Shown in pieces: positions 49,035 to 58,171 of a stretch of DNA of 64,000 nt (position 1 is its first letter; each line of letters starts with the position of its first letter). The position numbers and the translations under genes were made by a program. The stretch comes from Kutzneria buriramensis (lineage in GTDB: Bacteria; Actinomycetota; Actinomycetes; Mycobacteriales; Pseudonocardiaceae). The stretch lies in assembly GCF_043575855.1 (NCBI RefSeq), contig NZ_CP144375.1:1364001-1428000 (forward strand), written 5' to 3'. The notes beneath the pieces were generated by a model that saw nothing but the letters and a program-made list of their open reading frames with translations, ran no database searches and was not told the DNA's origin.

Positions 49035-50566
49035 GGTCCGTGCTGTTGGTGCTGGCCGGCGTCCTCGCGGCATTGCTCGCGGGCGCCGGCCAGGCCGCCG
49101 CGCACGCGTCGCTGCTGGGCACGCAGCCGGCGCCGTCGTCGACGCTGGCCACGCCGCCGACGAGTGTCACGCTGAACTTCGGCGAGCCGGTTCAGGTGAC
49201 GCCACAGGGCATCCACGTGCTCGGTCCCGACGGGTCCACAGTGGACGACCAGAAGGCCGGGCAGGTGGGCGGCCGCTCCGACACGGTCGGCGTGGCGATC
49301 AAGGCGCAGGGGCAGGGCACGTACACGGTGTCCTGGCACGTGGTCTCGGCGGATTCGCACCCGGTGTCGGGCGCGTTCACCTTCTCCGTCGGCCACGCGA
49401 CGGTTGCCGCCGCCACGGCAACCGTCGGCAGCCCAGCGGTGGCCGTGCTGTACTGGATCTTCCGCGTGCTCGGCTACGTCGCGTTCGCCGGCCTGGCGGG
49501 CTCGCTCGGCTTCCTCTTCCTCTGCTGGCCCAACGGTTCCATCAGGAAGAGGCTGATCTGGGGCAGCTGGGCGACACTGGCGGTCGCCACGGCCGCGGAC
49601 GCGGTGCTGCAAGGCCCGTACGGCGCCGGAGTCGGCCTGGACCACGCGTTCGACGGCGGCCTGCTCGCGGTGACCATGGGCATCCCGATCGGCACCGGCC
49701 TCGCCGTCCGAATGTCGTTGCTGGCGCTCACCGCGCCGGTGATCGCCGACGCCTATCCGTTCGGGCGGCGCACGATCGCGGCGGTGCTGCTGAACGGCCT
49801 GGCGGCGACCTGGTCGATCTCCGGCCACGACGCCGGCGCCGCCAGGCTGCCCGCCGATATCCTGCACCTCGACGCGATGGCGCTGTGGGTGGGCGGCCTC
49901 GCCGTGATCCTGCTGGCCAAGCCGCCGGCGGAGGCGATCGCCCGGTTCAGCCGGCTCGCACTGGCAACCGTCGGCGTCCTCATCGCGACCGGGATTTATC
50001 AGAGCTGGCAACAACTTGGCGCCCTCGACACCGATTACGCGAGGCTGCTGGCGGTCAAGGTCGGTGTGGTGCTGGCGATCCTGGGCGCGGCCTGGTTCTC
50101 CCGCCGGTGGCTGAAAACCGAAAGGGTCCGGCGCTCGGTGCTCGTCGAGAGCCTCGGTGCGCTGACAGTACTCGCGCTGACGGCGGCACTCGTCACCACC
50201 AACCCGACTGCACCGTCCACAACGGACCAAGGACCGCTGGCGTTCGACACAGGTGGCCCGGGCGGCAAGGGAAAGCTCCAGATCGGCGTCCTACCGAGCA
50301 CCGTCGGCCCGAACATCATCTCCGTCACGGTCACCAACGGCGCCGGCACGCGCATCGACGTCGCCGAGCTGAACGCCCAGCTGTCGTTGCCGGACAAGGG
50401 AATCGCCCCGATGACGGTGCCGATCCGGCACACCGGCATGGGCATGGGCGGCTACCGCGCGGGCAGCACGGAGCTGCCGTTCGCCGGCCGGTGGCGGCTG
50501 GCGATCACGGTGCGCACCTCCGACTTCGACGAGACGACGGTGGTGCGGCAGATCGAGGTGACCTGA
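49031..50566 (+). CDS. CopC-CopD fusion copper transport protein
   Basis: A 511-aa protein. Signal peptide, then a CopC beta-barrel (about 25-120) with the mature N-terminal AHASLLGTQPAP His and the later VVSADSHPVSGAFTFSVG copper ligands. A multi-helix CopD domain follows (about 135-365, including WSISGHDAGAARLPADILHL and LDAMALWVGGL with conserved His). A C-terminal soluble beta domain (about 385-510) contains GMGMGGYRAGS. It imports or handles copper across the membrane. Overlaps ycnI-like by ATGA. Ends 2 nt from a convergent dehydrogenase gene. Confidence 0.92.
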   Translation: MRSVLLVLAGVLAALLAGAGQAAAHASLLGTQPAPSSTLATPPTSVTLNFGEPVQVTPQGIHVLGPDGSTVDDQKAGQVGGRSDTVGVAIKAQGQGTYTVSWHVVSADSHPVSGAFTFSVGHATVAAATATVGSPAVAVLYWIFRVLGYVAFAGLAGSLGFLFLCWPNGSIRKRLIWGSWATLAVATAADAVLQGPYGAGVGLDHAFDGGLLAVTMGIPIGTGLAVRMSLLALTAPVIADAYPFGRRTIAAVLLNGLAATWSISGHDAGAARLPADILHLDAMALWVGGLAVILLAKPPAEAIARFSRLALATVGVLIATGIYQSWQQLGALDTDYARLLAVKVGVVLAILGAAWFSRRWLKTERVRRSVLVESLGALTVLALTAALVTTNPTAPSTTDQGPLAFDTGGPGGKGKLQIGVLPSTVGPNIISVTVTNGAGTRIDVAELNAQLSLPDKGIAPMTVPIRHTGMGMGGYRAGSTELPFAGRWRLAITVRTSDFDETTVVRQIEVT

Positions 50567-50568
50567 AC

Positions 50569-51561
50569 TCAGAACACGATGAGCCCGCGGCCGCCGTCGA
50601 GGGAACCGGCGACCAGGCGGGCGTAGGCGTCCTCGATGTCGTCGAACGGGAAGCGCCGCACGTCGTTGCGCAGCGAACCGGCGAGCGCGATGACGTCGTG
50701 CAGGTCGGCGACGGACGAGCCCTGGAAGGTGAAGACCTCGCCGTCCTTGGGAAGCGCGCCGAACCACGGGCCGGCCAGCTTGCCGCCGGCGGCCCCGATC
50801 AGCCCGTACGACCCGCCGGCCCGCAGCGCGCGAAGGCCGGCGGCGATGGTGTCATCGGTGCCGACGAAGTCGAGGACGGCGTCCGCGCCGAGCCGGCCCA
50901 ACGACTCGGCGGTGTCGTGGGCACCGAGCTCAGCAGCCACCTTGAGCCGCAAGGGATTGGTGTCGACGGCAACCACCCGGCAGCCCGTCAACAGGCCGAG
51001 GAACTGCACGGCGAAGGAGCCGAGACCACCGACGCCGATCACGGCGACGGTACCGCCGGGATAGACCCGAGGCAGCACCCGCCGGACGGCGTGGTACGCG
51101 GTGGCCCCGGCGTCCGTCAACGGCCCGGCGGTCACCGGATCCAGCGAGTCCAACCGGATCAGGGAACGCTCTCCCGAGACCACCACGTACGGCGCGAGCC
51201 CGCCGTCACGGCCATAGCCCCGACCGGCCAAAGCGTTGGGGCAGGAGGAATCCAGGCCATGGAGGCAGTGCCAACACCGCCCACACGAATTCTGCGTCAC
51301 CACCGCCACGGCATCGCCCTCGGCGAAGCCGGGAACGCGCGACTCGGCGACCCAGCCGGCGATCTCGTGCCCCAGCGTGAACGGCAGCTGCCAGCCGAGC
51401 CGCTCCCCCACCGCGGCGGGCATGTGCGGCAGGGTGACGTCCGTGTGGCACAGCCCGCAGCCGGCCACCCGGACCAGCACCTGCCCCGGACCGGCCGACG
51501 GCCTCGGCACCTCCGCCACCTGCGGCGGCCGTCCCCACTCGGTGATCCGAAATGCGCGCAT
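50569..51561 (-). CDS. Zinc-dependent alcohol dehydrogenase (MDR family)
   Basis: A 330-aa MDR alcohol dehydrogenase. Catalytic zinc residues CGLCHTDV and TLGHEIAG; structural zinc loop SCGRCWHCLHGLDSSC with all four Cys; NAD fold TVAVIGVGGLGSFAVQFL. It oxidises alcohols or reduces aldehydes with NAD(H). Start: ATG 51561 with TACGGT 7 nt upstream, so probably leaderless. It follows the sulfatase gene by 24 nt and may also be read through from it. Substrate not predictable. Confidence 0.92.
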   Translation of the reverse strand: MRAFRITEWGRPPQVAEVPRPSAGPGQVLVRVAGCGLCHTDVTLPHMPAAVGERLGWQLPFTLGHEIAGWVAESRVPGFAEGDAVAVVTQNSCGRCWHCLHGLDSSCPNALAGRGYGRDGGLAPYVVVSGERSLIRLDSLDPVTAGPLTDAGATAYHAVRRVLPRVYPGGTVAVIGVGGLGSFAVQFLGLLTGCRVVAVDTNPLRLKVAAELGAHDTAESLGRLGADAVLDFVGTDDTIAAGLRALRAGGSYGLIGAAGGKLAGPWFGALPKDGEVFTFQGSSVADLHDVIALAGSLRNDVRRFPFDDIEDAYARLVAGSLDGGRGLIVF

Positions 51562-51568
51562 GACGATC

Positions 51569-51574
51569 ACCGTA
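51569..51574 (-). promoter_or_regulatory. -10 box (TACGGT) of the alcohol dehydrogenase gene
   Basis: TACGGT on the minus strand lies 7 nt before the ATG at 51561, fitting a leaderless transcript that begins in the 24-nt gap after the sulfatase gene. Confidence 0.5.
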
Positions 51575-51585
51575 GCGGCGGGCGC

Positions 51586-53304
51586 CTACTTGGTCACCTG
51601 GTCGCCGAACGCCGCCAGGAACTTGTCCCGGAACGAGCTCATCGGCCACACCGGGGCGTGCGGGCTGGGCCGCAGGCCGTCGGTCCAGCCCCAGCCGGCG
51701 ACCCGGTCCAGCACCGACTTGTCCTTGGCCACGATGGTGATCGGCACGTCGTGGTCGGCGTCGACGCCGCTGGCCACGGTCTGCGCCTGGTGGTCGCCGA
51801 GGAACACCATCACGGTGTTGTCGTCGCCGTAGTTCTGGAGGTACGAGATCAGCGTGCTCAGCGAGTACTGGATGGACTCGCTGTACGCGTGCTGCACCTT
51901 GGCCGGGTCCGGCCAGACGTCCTTGACCTGCGTGCCGTTCGCCGCCTGCGGCGCGAACACCGTGCCGTCGCCGATGGTGTTCCAGTCCACCACCTGCGGC
52001 CACGGCGCCCACGGCACGTGGCTGGAGACCAGGTCGATCTCGCCGAAGGCCGGCCCGGGCCTGGACAGCTCGTGCTGGCGGATGAAGTTCATCGTGTACT
52101 GGTCGGGCACGGGGGCGTAGGAGAAGTTGGGGCCCTTGTAGCCGACGTTGCGGGAGTCGTAGACGCTGTTGTAGCCGTAGAACTGGGTCTCCGGCACCCA
52201 GTCGCGGGTGTTGGCCGGGTCGTCGGCGAAGGTGCGCCAGCCGGCGTCCTTGAACGCCCGCGCCAGCGTGAAGCGGTTGCCGTTGACCAGGTTCGTGTAC
52301 CGGAACTGGCTGTTGACGTCCACACCGGACTCCAGCGTGGAGTGGGCCAGCCAGCTGCCGCCGCCGAACGTGGGCGAGGTCAGGAAGCCGGACTTCGCGG
52401 CGAAACCGGCCTGGTTCAGCTTCTGCGTGCCGTCGTCGAGGACGCCGTCGACGGCGGGCGAGAAGCTGGAGTTCATCACCGCGGAGCGGCCGTAGCTCTC
52501 CACGAACACCAGCAGCACGTTCTTGCCGCGCAGGCCGCTGAGCAGCTTGTCGTGCGCGGTGTCGACGTAGGCGTCGGTGTCGATCTCGTGCGCGAATTCC
52601 TGCCGGTCCTTGAGGTCCGCGCTGACCTGCCGCACGTCGCTGGCGGCGAGCGCGGCGGCGTTGCTGGCGGCCAGTGGCTGGCCGGCCGCGAGTTGCGCGC
52701 CGGTCGGGGCGAGCACCATCCAGATCACCGCGAGCAGCGCGACGCCGCGGAAGGCGCCGGTGCGGTGCCGTGCGGCCAGGCCGCTCAGCCGTGCCGCCGC
52801 GAGCGCCATCAGCACGATCAGGGCCGTCGCGACGACGATCGCCACGCCCACCGCGACCCAGCCGAGGAAGTCGCCGACCTCGCCCTGGAGGAACTCCAGG
52901 CCCGGGCTGAGGAAGCTCCAGTCGTTGATCGGGTCGAACGGGCGGTTCAGCGAGGCGTAGAAGCCCATGTTCGCGAGCTTGAGAATGGTCAGCACGCCCA
53001 GCGCGCCGCCGCCGATCAGCGCCACGGGCTTGCGCCAGCCGTTCGGCAGCAGCAGCACCACGAGCACGCCGACCAGGCCCTCCACCGGGATGCGCACGAA
53101 GGCCAGCGGCGTCAGCTGGGTCAGGTCGTCCGGCGCGACCAGCGCGAACAGGACCAGCAGGAATGCCAGCAGGGAGGCCACGACGGCCAGGACTCGGCGG
53201 GTGCCCGACGGCGCGGTCCGGGTTTCCGTATCCGGTTCCGGGGTCCGGCGCAGGCGCGTGAGGATCGACAAGCCGAGCGTCCTTCCTTGCGGTGGTGCTG
53301 CCAC
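51586..53304 (-). CDS. Membrane sulfatase/phosphoglycerol-transferase-like enzyme
   Basis: A 572-aa protein: an N-terminal cytoplasmic stretch, about five transmembrane helices (residues 37-200), then an extracytoplasmic alkaline-phosphatase-fold sulfatase domain. Seen: NVLLVFVESYGRSAVMN with the usual Glu/Ser region of LtaS-type enzymes, EIDLVSSHVPW and NTVMVFLGDHQAQTVASG (metal-binding Asp-His). Such enzymes transfer phosphoglycerol groups or cleave sulfate esters at the cell surface. The nucleophilic Thr of LtaS is not clearly identified. GTG at 53304 is the likely start. It heads a two-gene minus-strand unit. Confidence 0.82.
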   Translation of the reverse strand: MAAPPQGRTLGLSILTRLRRTPEPDTETRTAPSGTRRVLAVVASLLAFLLVLFALVAPDDLTQLTPLAFVRIPVEGLVGVLVVLLLPNGWRKPVALIGGGALGVLTILKLANMGFYASLNRPFDPINDWSFLSPGLEFLQGEVGDFLGWVAVGVAIVVATALIVLMALAAARLSGLAARHRTGAFRGVALLAVIWMVLAPTGAQLAAGQPLAASNAAALAASDVRQVSADLKDRQEFAHEIDTDAYVDTAHDKLLSGLRGKNVLLVFVESYGRSAVMNSSFSPAVDGVLDDGTQKLNQAGFAAKSGFLTSPTFGGGSWLAHSTLESGVDVNSQFRYTNLVNGNRFTLARAFKDAGWRTFADDPANTRDWVPETQFYGYNSVYDSRNVGYKGPNFSYAPVPDQYTMNFIRQHELSRPGPAFGEIDLVSSHVPWAPWPQVVDWNTIGDGTVFAPQAANGTQVKDVWPDPAKVQHAYSESIQYSLSTLISYLQNYGDDNTVMVFLGDHQAQTVASGVDADHDVPITIVAKDKSVLDRVAGWGWTDGLRPSPHAPVWPMSSFRDKFLAAFGDQVTK

Positions 53305-53434
53305 TTCACCACACGGCTCGCGTTCACCTTCGGTTCAAACGTCGGTTGTTTATGCCCGCATGACCGAAATGCCGGTGCCGGATCCGTCCGGCCGCCGGCG
53401 CGTTCGTCCCTGTCGCGGGCCCTGACCTGCCGGT

Positions 53435-53440
53435 TAGCGT
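53435..53440 (+). promoter_or_regulatory. -10 box (TAGCGT) of the broken GlxA-type gene
   Basis: TAGCGT ends 6 nt before the ATG at 53447, indicating that the original gene was probably leaderless. It supports this start over the ATG 5 nt upstream in another frame. Confidence 0.45.
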
Positions 53441-53446
53441 CATGCC

Positions 53447-54369
53447 ATGCGAGTGCTCGTCCTGGTGCTTCGATACGTCAACCTGCTGGACCTCGGCGGT
53501 CCCGTGCAGGTGTTCGACGCCGCCGCGCACCTCGGCGCGGACTACCGCATCCGGTACGTCGCCGACGCGCCAGAGCGGTCGTCGGCGCAGGGGCTGCTGC
53601 TGGCGGGCTCGAGCCGCTGCCCGTGACCGGCCCCGACGACCTGATCCTGGTGCCGGGACCTCGGTTGACAGGGCCGCCGCAGGTGTCGGCGGCGGTGATC
53701 GACTGGCTCCGGCGGGCGCTCGCGGCCGGCACACGGATCGCCGCCGTGTGTAGCGGCGCGGCTGCGCTTGGTGAGGCCGGGCTGCTGGACGGCCGCCGCT
53801 GCACGACGCACTGGGAGCTGCTGGAGCCGATGCGGGCCCGGTATCCGGCGGCGCGGGTGCAGGACGCGGTGCTGTACGTCCACGACGGGCCGATCAGCAC
53901 CAGCGCCGGCATCTCGGCCGGCATCGACCTCGCGTTGTCGCTGGTGGAACGCGACCAGGGGCCGGAGCTGACCGCCGCGGTCGCCCGGCAGCTGGTGGTG
54001 TACCTGCGGCGCAGCGGCACGTCCGAGCAGGTCAGCGCGTTCCTGGCGCACCGCGATCACCTGAACTCGGCGGTACATCGCGTCCAGGATCACGTCGCCC
54101 AGCACCTCGCCGATCCGTTGACGCTGACCGACCTCGCCGGGGTCGCGCACCTGTCGCCGCGCGGCCTGAGCCGAGCCTTCGTGACGACCATCGGCATCAC
54201 GCCGTTGAAGTACCGGCAGCAGTTGCGGGTGGAATTGGCCCGGACGTTGTTGTCCGGCACGGATCTCACGGTCGAGGCGATCGCCGCCCGCTGCGGGTTC
54301 CACGATGCCCGCCACCTGCGCCGGCTGTTCGCCACCACGCACGGCGCTCCGCCCTCCGCCCACCGCTGA
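53447..54369 (+). pseudogene. GlxA/FtrA-family AraC-type regulator, frameshifted
   Basis: The N-terminus reads MRVLVLVLRYVNLLDLGGPV in one frame and continues to LLLAGSSRCP then stops at about 53626. The family sequence LEPLPVTGPDDLILVPGP continues at once in the other frame and runs to the end, with the DJ-1/PfpI-like part (AVCSGAAALGEAGLLDG) and AraC HTH (DLAGVAHLSPRGLSRAF). One G appears lost in GCGGGCTCGAG at 53603-53609 (GCG GGG CTC would restore frame). This could be a real mutation or a homopolymer base-call error. Without the shift the product would be about 307 aa. Confidence 0.85.
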
Positions 54370-54383
54370 CCGGGAGTTCCCCC

Positions 54384-55451
54384 ATGCTCTTGCGCAGAGC
54401 TCTCTTCGTCGTGCTCGGAATCGGCCTGCTCGTCGGGCTCGGCTTCGCCGGCGTGGCCGTGTCGATGGGCCGCAGCTTCTCCTCCTCGAGCGCCCCCATT
54501 CCGCCACTTAGGACGATCCCCAGTGGACGGTTGACCGTGGCGGTCGCGCTGGGATCGCAGGGATCCGTCACGAGCGATGCCTTGGCACCGTTCGACGTCT
54601 TCGCCTCCTCTCCCAGGTTCTTCGCCTACACGGTATCCTCGCGCCGTGATCCGGTGGCACTGTCCGGCGGCCTGCACGCGATCCCGGACCACACCTTCGA
54701 CGAGGCGTTGACACCGGATGTCGTTGTGGTGCCGGCGGTTGTGGACACCGACGAGCAGCCGCTGCGGGACTGGATCAAGCGGCAGGCGGCCCGCGGGGCG
54801 CACATCCTCGGCGTGTGCGCGGGCGCCGAACTGCTGGCCAAGACCGGCCTGCTCGACGGCCTGTCGGCGACGACTTTCTGGTCGGACATCGGCGGATTCG
54901 CCGACGCCTATCCGGCCGTGCACTGGGTGAGCGGCCAGCGGTACGTGGCCCGGGGCCTGATCACGACGACCGCCGGCGTGACGTCCGGTATCGCCGGCGC
55001 GCTGCATGTGCTGGCGCAGCTCGCCGGCGACGAGGAGGCTTCCCGGGTCGGCGCGATGATCAACTACCCGGGCTGGTCGCTGCACGGTTCGACGGCGATC
55101 CCGGTGCGACAGATGTCGTTCGACGATCTGCCCTACGCCTGGAACGTCGCTTTCCCCTGGTTCCAACCGACCTGGGGCATCCGACTCGCCGACCGGGCGG
55201 ACGAGATCGACGTCGCCGCCGCGTTCGAGACCTACGGCGGGGCGTCCTTCGCCGCCCGCCTGATCCCACTCGGCCCGCATCCCACCGTGACAACGAGACA
55301 CGGCCTGGTTCTCGTCATCGCCAACTCCACTGTGGACAGAACGCTGGACCTGCCGCACGGCTACGACGGGGCGTTGTCGCAGCTCGCGGCGTTGCAGGGC
55401 ACGACCATCGCGCGAGTCGCAGCCAAGTTCATGGAGTACCCGATGTGCTAG
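54384..55451 (+). CDS. Membrane-anchored DJ-1/PfpI (GATase1-like) protein
   Basis: A 355-aa protein. One N-terminal transmembrane helix (RALFVVLGIGLLVGLGFAGV) followed by an extracytoplasmic DJ-1/PfpI fold: TPDVVVVPAVVDTDE, the nucleophile elbow GVCAGAELLAKTGLLDG with Cys, and GLITTTAGVTSGIAGALHVL. It corresponds to the ligand domain of GlxA regulators without the HTH, displayed outside the membrane. It follows the broken GlxA-type gene by 14 nt and is probably cotranscribed, so the pair might have formed a sensor and regulator. The 3' end overlaps the convergent VWA gene by 4 bp. Confidence 0.85.
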   Translation: MLLRRALFVVLGIGLLVGLGFAGVAVSMGRSFSSSSAPIPPLRTIPSGRLTVAVALGSQGSVTSDALAPFDVFASSPRFFAYTVSSRRDPVALSGGLHAIPDHTFDEALTPDVVVVPAVVDTDEQPLRDWIKRQAARGAHILGVCAGAELLAKTGLLDGLSATTFWSDIGGFADAYPAVHWVSGQRYVARGLITTTAGVTSGIAGALHVLAQLAGDEEASRVGAMINYPGWSLHGSTAIPVRQMSFDDLPYAWNVAFPWFQPTWGIRLADRADEIDVAAAFETYGGASFAARLIPLGPHPTVTTRHGLVLVIANSTVDRTLDLPHGYDGALSQLAALQGTTIARVAAKFMEYPMC

Positions 55452-57118
55452 CAGTTGGAGGTGACGCAGGGGCGGCGGCTCAGCGCGTCGAACAGGACGC
55501 TGCGGAAGTCGGCCCCGTTCAGCGCCTGGTACGCCTTGCCGCCGGTGGCGCCGGCCAGCTGCTGGAGCACGCCGATGTCGGCGTCCGGGCCGAGTCCGAT
55601 GCCGATGATCTGGACCGGCTTGGTCGCGTCCACCTCGGCGTGCAGCCGGGCCAGCATGGTGTCCAGGTCGGTGCCGCCGTTGATCTCGTTGCGGCCGTCG
55701 GTGATCAGCACCAGCGAGTTGACCTTGGACGCGTCGAAGCCGTCGCGCAGCGCCTGGTACGCCTGCAACACCGTGTCGTACAAGGCGGTGCTGCCGCCGA
55801 CCAGGCTCGGCAGCGAGGCCGCCGCCTGCTGCAACGCCTGCCGCTGCGACGCCCCGGCGCTCTTGCCGCCCAGCGGCCCCAGTGGCACGAGCTCGTGCCA
55901 CTGGTCGGAGAACGTCCACAGGCCGACAGACGTGCTGTCGGGCATCAGCGCCATGCCGGCCAGCGCGCCGTCCCGGGCCACCTCGACGCGTTTCTGGCCG
56001 TCCGGCATCGGGTCGTTCATCGAGCCGGACGTGTCGATCACGGCCAGCGTCCGGCCGTCCAGGTGGATCACGTCCCACGCGCGCAGCACCGTCGCCACCT
56101 GCGCCGTCGTGGGCGAGGGCAGCCGGTTCGGCGTGTCGATCCGGACACCTTGCTGCATCGGCCACGCCGCGCGGCCGCCCGGCTCGCGGAAACCGGCGTC
56201 GCTCAGCCACTTCGCCGTCTCGTCCGACCGCAGCCGGCGCTCGAACTCGTCCGCCGCGGCGGCCGTGCCGGACACCTCCGTGCCGGAGGTCACCCGCACC
56301 ACCGGGTAGTCGAAGAGCACGGAACCCTCGCTCGGGTACAGCGCCGTGGCCGGCACCGCCGAGCTGCTGTTGTGCGCGATCACCGACTGCTCGGTGGCGG
56401 TGAACAGCGGCGCGGTCGCCGGGTTCTTCGCCATCAGCTGGTAGCAGGCGTCGATGCTCTGCTGCGTCGAGTCGCGCAGGCGGAGCAGGGCCGCGATCAG
56501 CTGCGGCGGCGGGGCGCCGTCCTGCGCCGGCGCCATGCCCTCGGCGAGGCCGAGCGTGGCGATGCCCTCGGTGTTGGTCAACGGATCCGCGATGTCCACG
56601 GGCACGCCCGGATCGACCAGCCGCTGCCAGCTGACGCTCGACTGCGGCCAGTCCAGCTTCGCCACCTCGTCGCGACCGCCGACCACCACCAGCGGCGAGG
56701 ACGCCAGCGAGCCGTGCACGGCGACCTTCGGCGTCACGCCCGGCACCCCGGAGTCCTTCTGGCCGGCCGTCGACGCCCACAGCGAGGAGTCCGGGATCCA
56801 CAGCGCCGGCGGGTCGATCGGCTTGGTCGGCAGCTCCGCCACCACGTCCGCGGCCTGCTCCGAGACGACCGTGACCTTGATGCACACGCCGTTCACCGAG
56901 GCGCGGTCCCGCTCGAAGGCGTCCGCCGTCTGCTGCACGATCTGGTCGATCGCCGGCGTCACCGTGACGCGCAGCGGCAGCTCTCCCCCACAGGTGTGCG
57001 CGGCGTTGGTCAGAGTGCCGGCGACGACCGCGCCGACCGCGAGGAGCGCGACGACAACCGGCAGCAGGAAGTGAAGCAGCCTGCGCCGTGGTGCCCGTGC
57101 GTGCCGATGCGGGCGCAT
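55448..57118 (-). CDS. Membrane-anchored substrate-binding plus VWA-domain protein
   Basis: A 556-aa protein. A transmembrane anchor (LLHFLLPVVVALLAVGAVVAG, residues 13-33) is followed by a type II periplasmic-binding-like domain (about 40-320: ELPLRVTVTPAIDQIVQQTA, NTEGIATLGLAEGM). A C-terminal von Willebrand A domain (about 350-550) has an intact MIDAS, TLAVIDTSGSMND with later Thr/Asp in LITDGRNEINGG. ATG 57118 follows GGAGGTGG. VWA domains of this type bind partners through Mg2+. The combination suggests an extracytoplasmic adhesion or chaperone role, known only as a domain architecture. It ends 4 bp inside the convergent PfpI gene. Confidence 0.85.
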   Translation of the reverse strand: MRPHRHARAPRRRLLHFLLPVVVALLAVGAVVAGTLTNAAHTCGGELPLRVTVTPAIDQIVQQTADAFERDRASVNGVCIKVTVVSEQAADVVAELPTKPIDPPALWIPDSSLWASTAGQKDSGVPGVTPKVAVHGSLASSPLVVVGGRDEVAKLDWPQSSVSWQRLVDPGVPVDIADPLTNTEGIATLGLAEGMAPAQDGAPPPQLIAALLRLRDSTQQSIDACYQLMAKNPATAPLFTATEQSVIAHNSSSAVPATALYPSEGSVLFDYPVVRVTSGTEVSGTAAAADEFERRLRSDETAKWLSDAGFREPGGRAAWPMQQGVRIDTPNRLPSPTTAQVATVLRAWDVIHLDGRTLAVIDTSGSMNDPMPDGQKRVEVARDGALAGMALMPDSTSVGLWTFSDQWHELVPLGPLGGKSAGASQRQALQQAAASLPSLVGGSTALYDTVLQAYQALRDGFDASKVNSLVLITDGRNEINGGTDLDTMLARLHAEVDATKPVQIIGIGLGPDADIGVLQQLAGATGGKAYQALNGADFRSVLFDALSRRPCVTSNC

Positions 57119-57197
57119 GGCTGCGAACCACCTCCGGAGGACGTCCCCAGGATTCTTCGACGGTTCGGGGCCGATCGACACCGCCGGACGGCGTGTC

Positions 57198-58100
57198 TCA
57201 CGACTGCCGAGTGGCCGCGCGCAGCGCCTCCAGCACTCGGGTGACCGGCTCCGTGCGGTGTTTCGGCAGGTGGGCGACGGTAAGGCGGCGCAGTTCCGCC
57301 GGGCCGCCACGGACCGTCAGAAGGCGGACACCGACCGGCACCGCCTCGGCCATCGACGCCGGCACCGTCGTGAAGCCGAAGCCCGCCGCCACCAACTGCA
57401 ACTTCGCCAGCCAGTCCCGGGTCAGGTGGGCGATCTCCGGCCGTTCCGGCAGGCCCGGCCAGACGCCCAGCAGCGGCTCGTCGCCCGAGCTGCGGCTGGC
57501 GATCCAGCGCCGGCCGGCGAGCTCCTTGATGTCGACGGAGTCGTTGTCGGCCAACGGATCGGTGACGGGAACCGCCACCCGGAGCGGCCGCTCGATCAGG
57601 GTTTCCACCACCAGCGCGGGCTTCTCCGTGTCGGGCGCGCGGAACGGCGGCACCGCCGCGAGCAGCGCCAGGTCGATCGTGCCGGCCCGCAGCGATCGGG
57701 TCAGCGCCGGCGTCGAACCCTCGCGGGTGGTGACGGTGATGCCCGGATAGGTGCGGCGCAGGATCGTCAGCGCCCGGGGAACCGTGACGGCACCTGCGCT
57801 GGGGATCACCCCCAGCCGCACGTGGCCCGTTTCCGTTGGCAGGCCGCGGAGTTCGCGTTCCACCGCGTCCATCTCGTCGAGGACTCGTGCCGCGTGCCTG
57901 AGGATCACCCTGCCCTGCGCCGTCGGCGCCGCGCCTTCGCGCTTGCGCTCGAACACCGCCGCGCCCGCGGCCTTCTCCACCGCCGCGATCTGCCGGGACA
58001 CCGCCGATTGCGTGTAGCCCAACGACTCCGCCGCGGCACTGAACGTGCCGCACTCGGCCACCGCCCGTACGACCCGCAGGCCCGTCAGCGTGAACTCCAT
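57198..58100 (-). CDS. LysR-family transcriptional regulator
   Basis: A 300-aa LTTR. N-terminal HTH: LRVVRAVAECGTFSAAAESL and YTQSAVSRQIAAVEKAAG; effector domain: VRLGVIPSAGAVTVPRALT, GTIDLALLAA, DWLAKLQLVAAGFGFTTVPA. Start MEFTLTGLRV at 58100; an upstream in-frame ATG at 58127 is the alternative. It is divergent from an SDR gene, the classic arrangement in which a LysR protein controls its neighbour. An ATACCATGGT-containing stretch in the 71-bp gap may be its binding site. Confidence 0.9.
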   Translation of the reverse strand: MEFTLTGLRVVRAVAECGTFSAAAESLGYTQSAVSRQIAAVEKAAGAAVFERKREGAAPTAQGRVILRHAARVLDEMDAVERELRGLPTETGHVRLGVIPSAGAVTVPRALTILRRTYPGITVTTREGSTPALTRSLRAGTIDLALLAAVPPFRAPDTEKPALVVETLIERPLRVAVPVTDPLADNDSVDIKELAGRRWIASRSSGDEPLLGVWPGLPERPEIAHLTRDWLAKLQLVAAGFGFTTVPASMAEAVPVGVRLLTVRGGPAELRRLTVAHLPKHRTEPVTRVLEALRAATRQS

Positions 58101-58134
58101 GACGTTTACGCATACCATGGTTGCCATACTTTCG

Positions 58135-58164
58135 TTGGACTCATGGCCCGGCGGTTCCTAGCGT
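58135..58164 (+). promoter_or_regulatory. Promoter of the SDR gene (leaderless)
   Basis: TTGGAC (58135-58140) and TAGCGT (58159-58164), 18-bp spacer, 7 nt before the ATG at 58172. Confidence 0.65.
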
Positions 58165-58171
58165 TGGTGTC

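Noticed and set aside
49885..53446. Upstream part of a 1494-codon frame that ends in the GlxA-type protein
   Set aside because: The first ~1180 residues are antisense or out-of-frame reading of CopD, dehydrogenase and sulfatase genes. Only the last ~245 residues are real.
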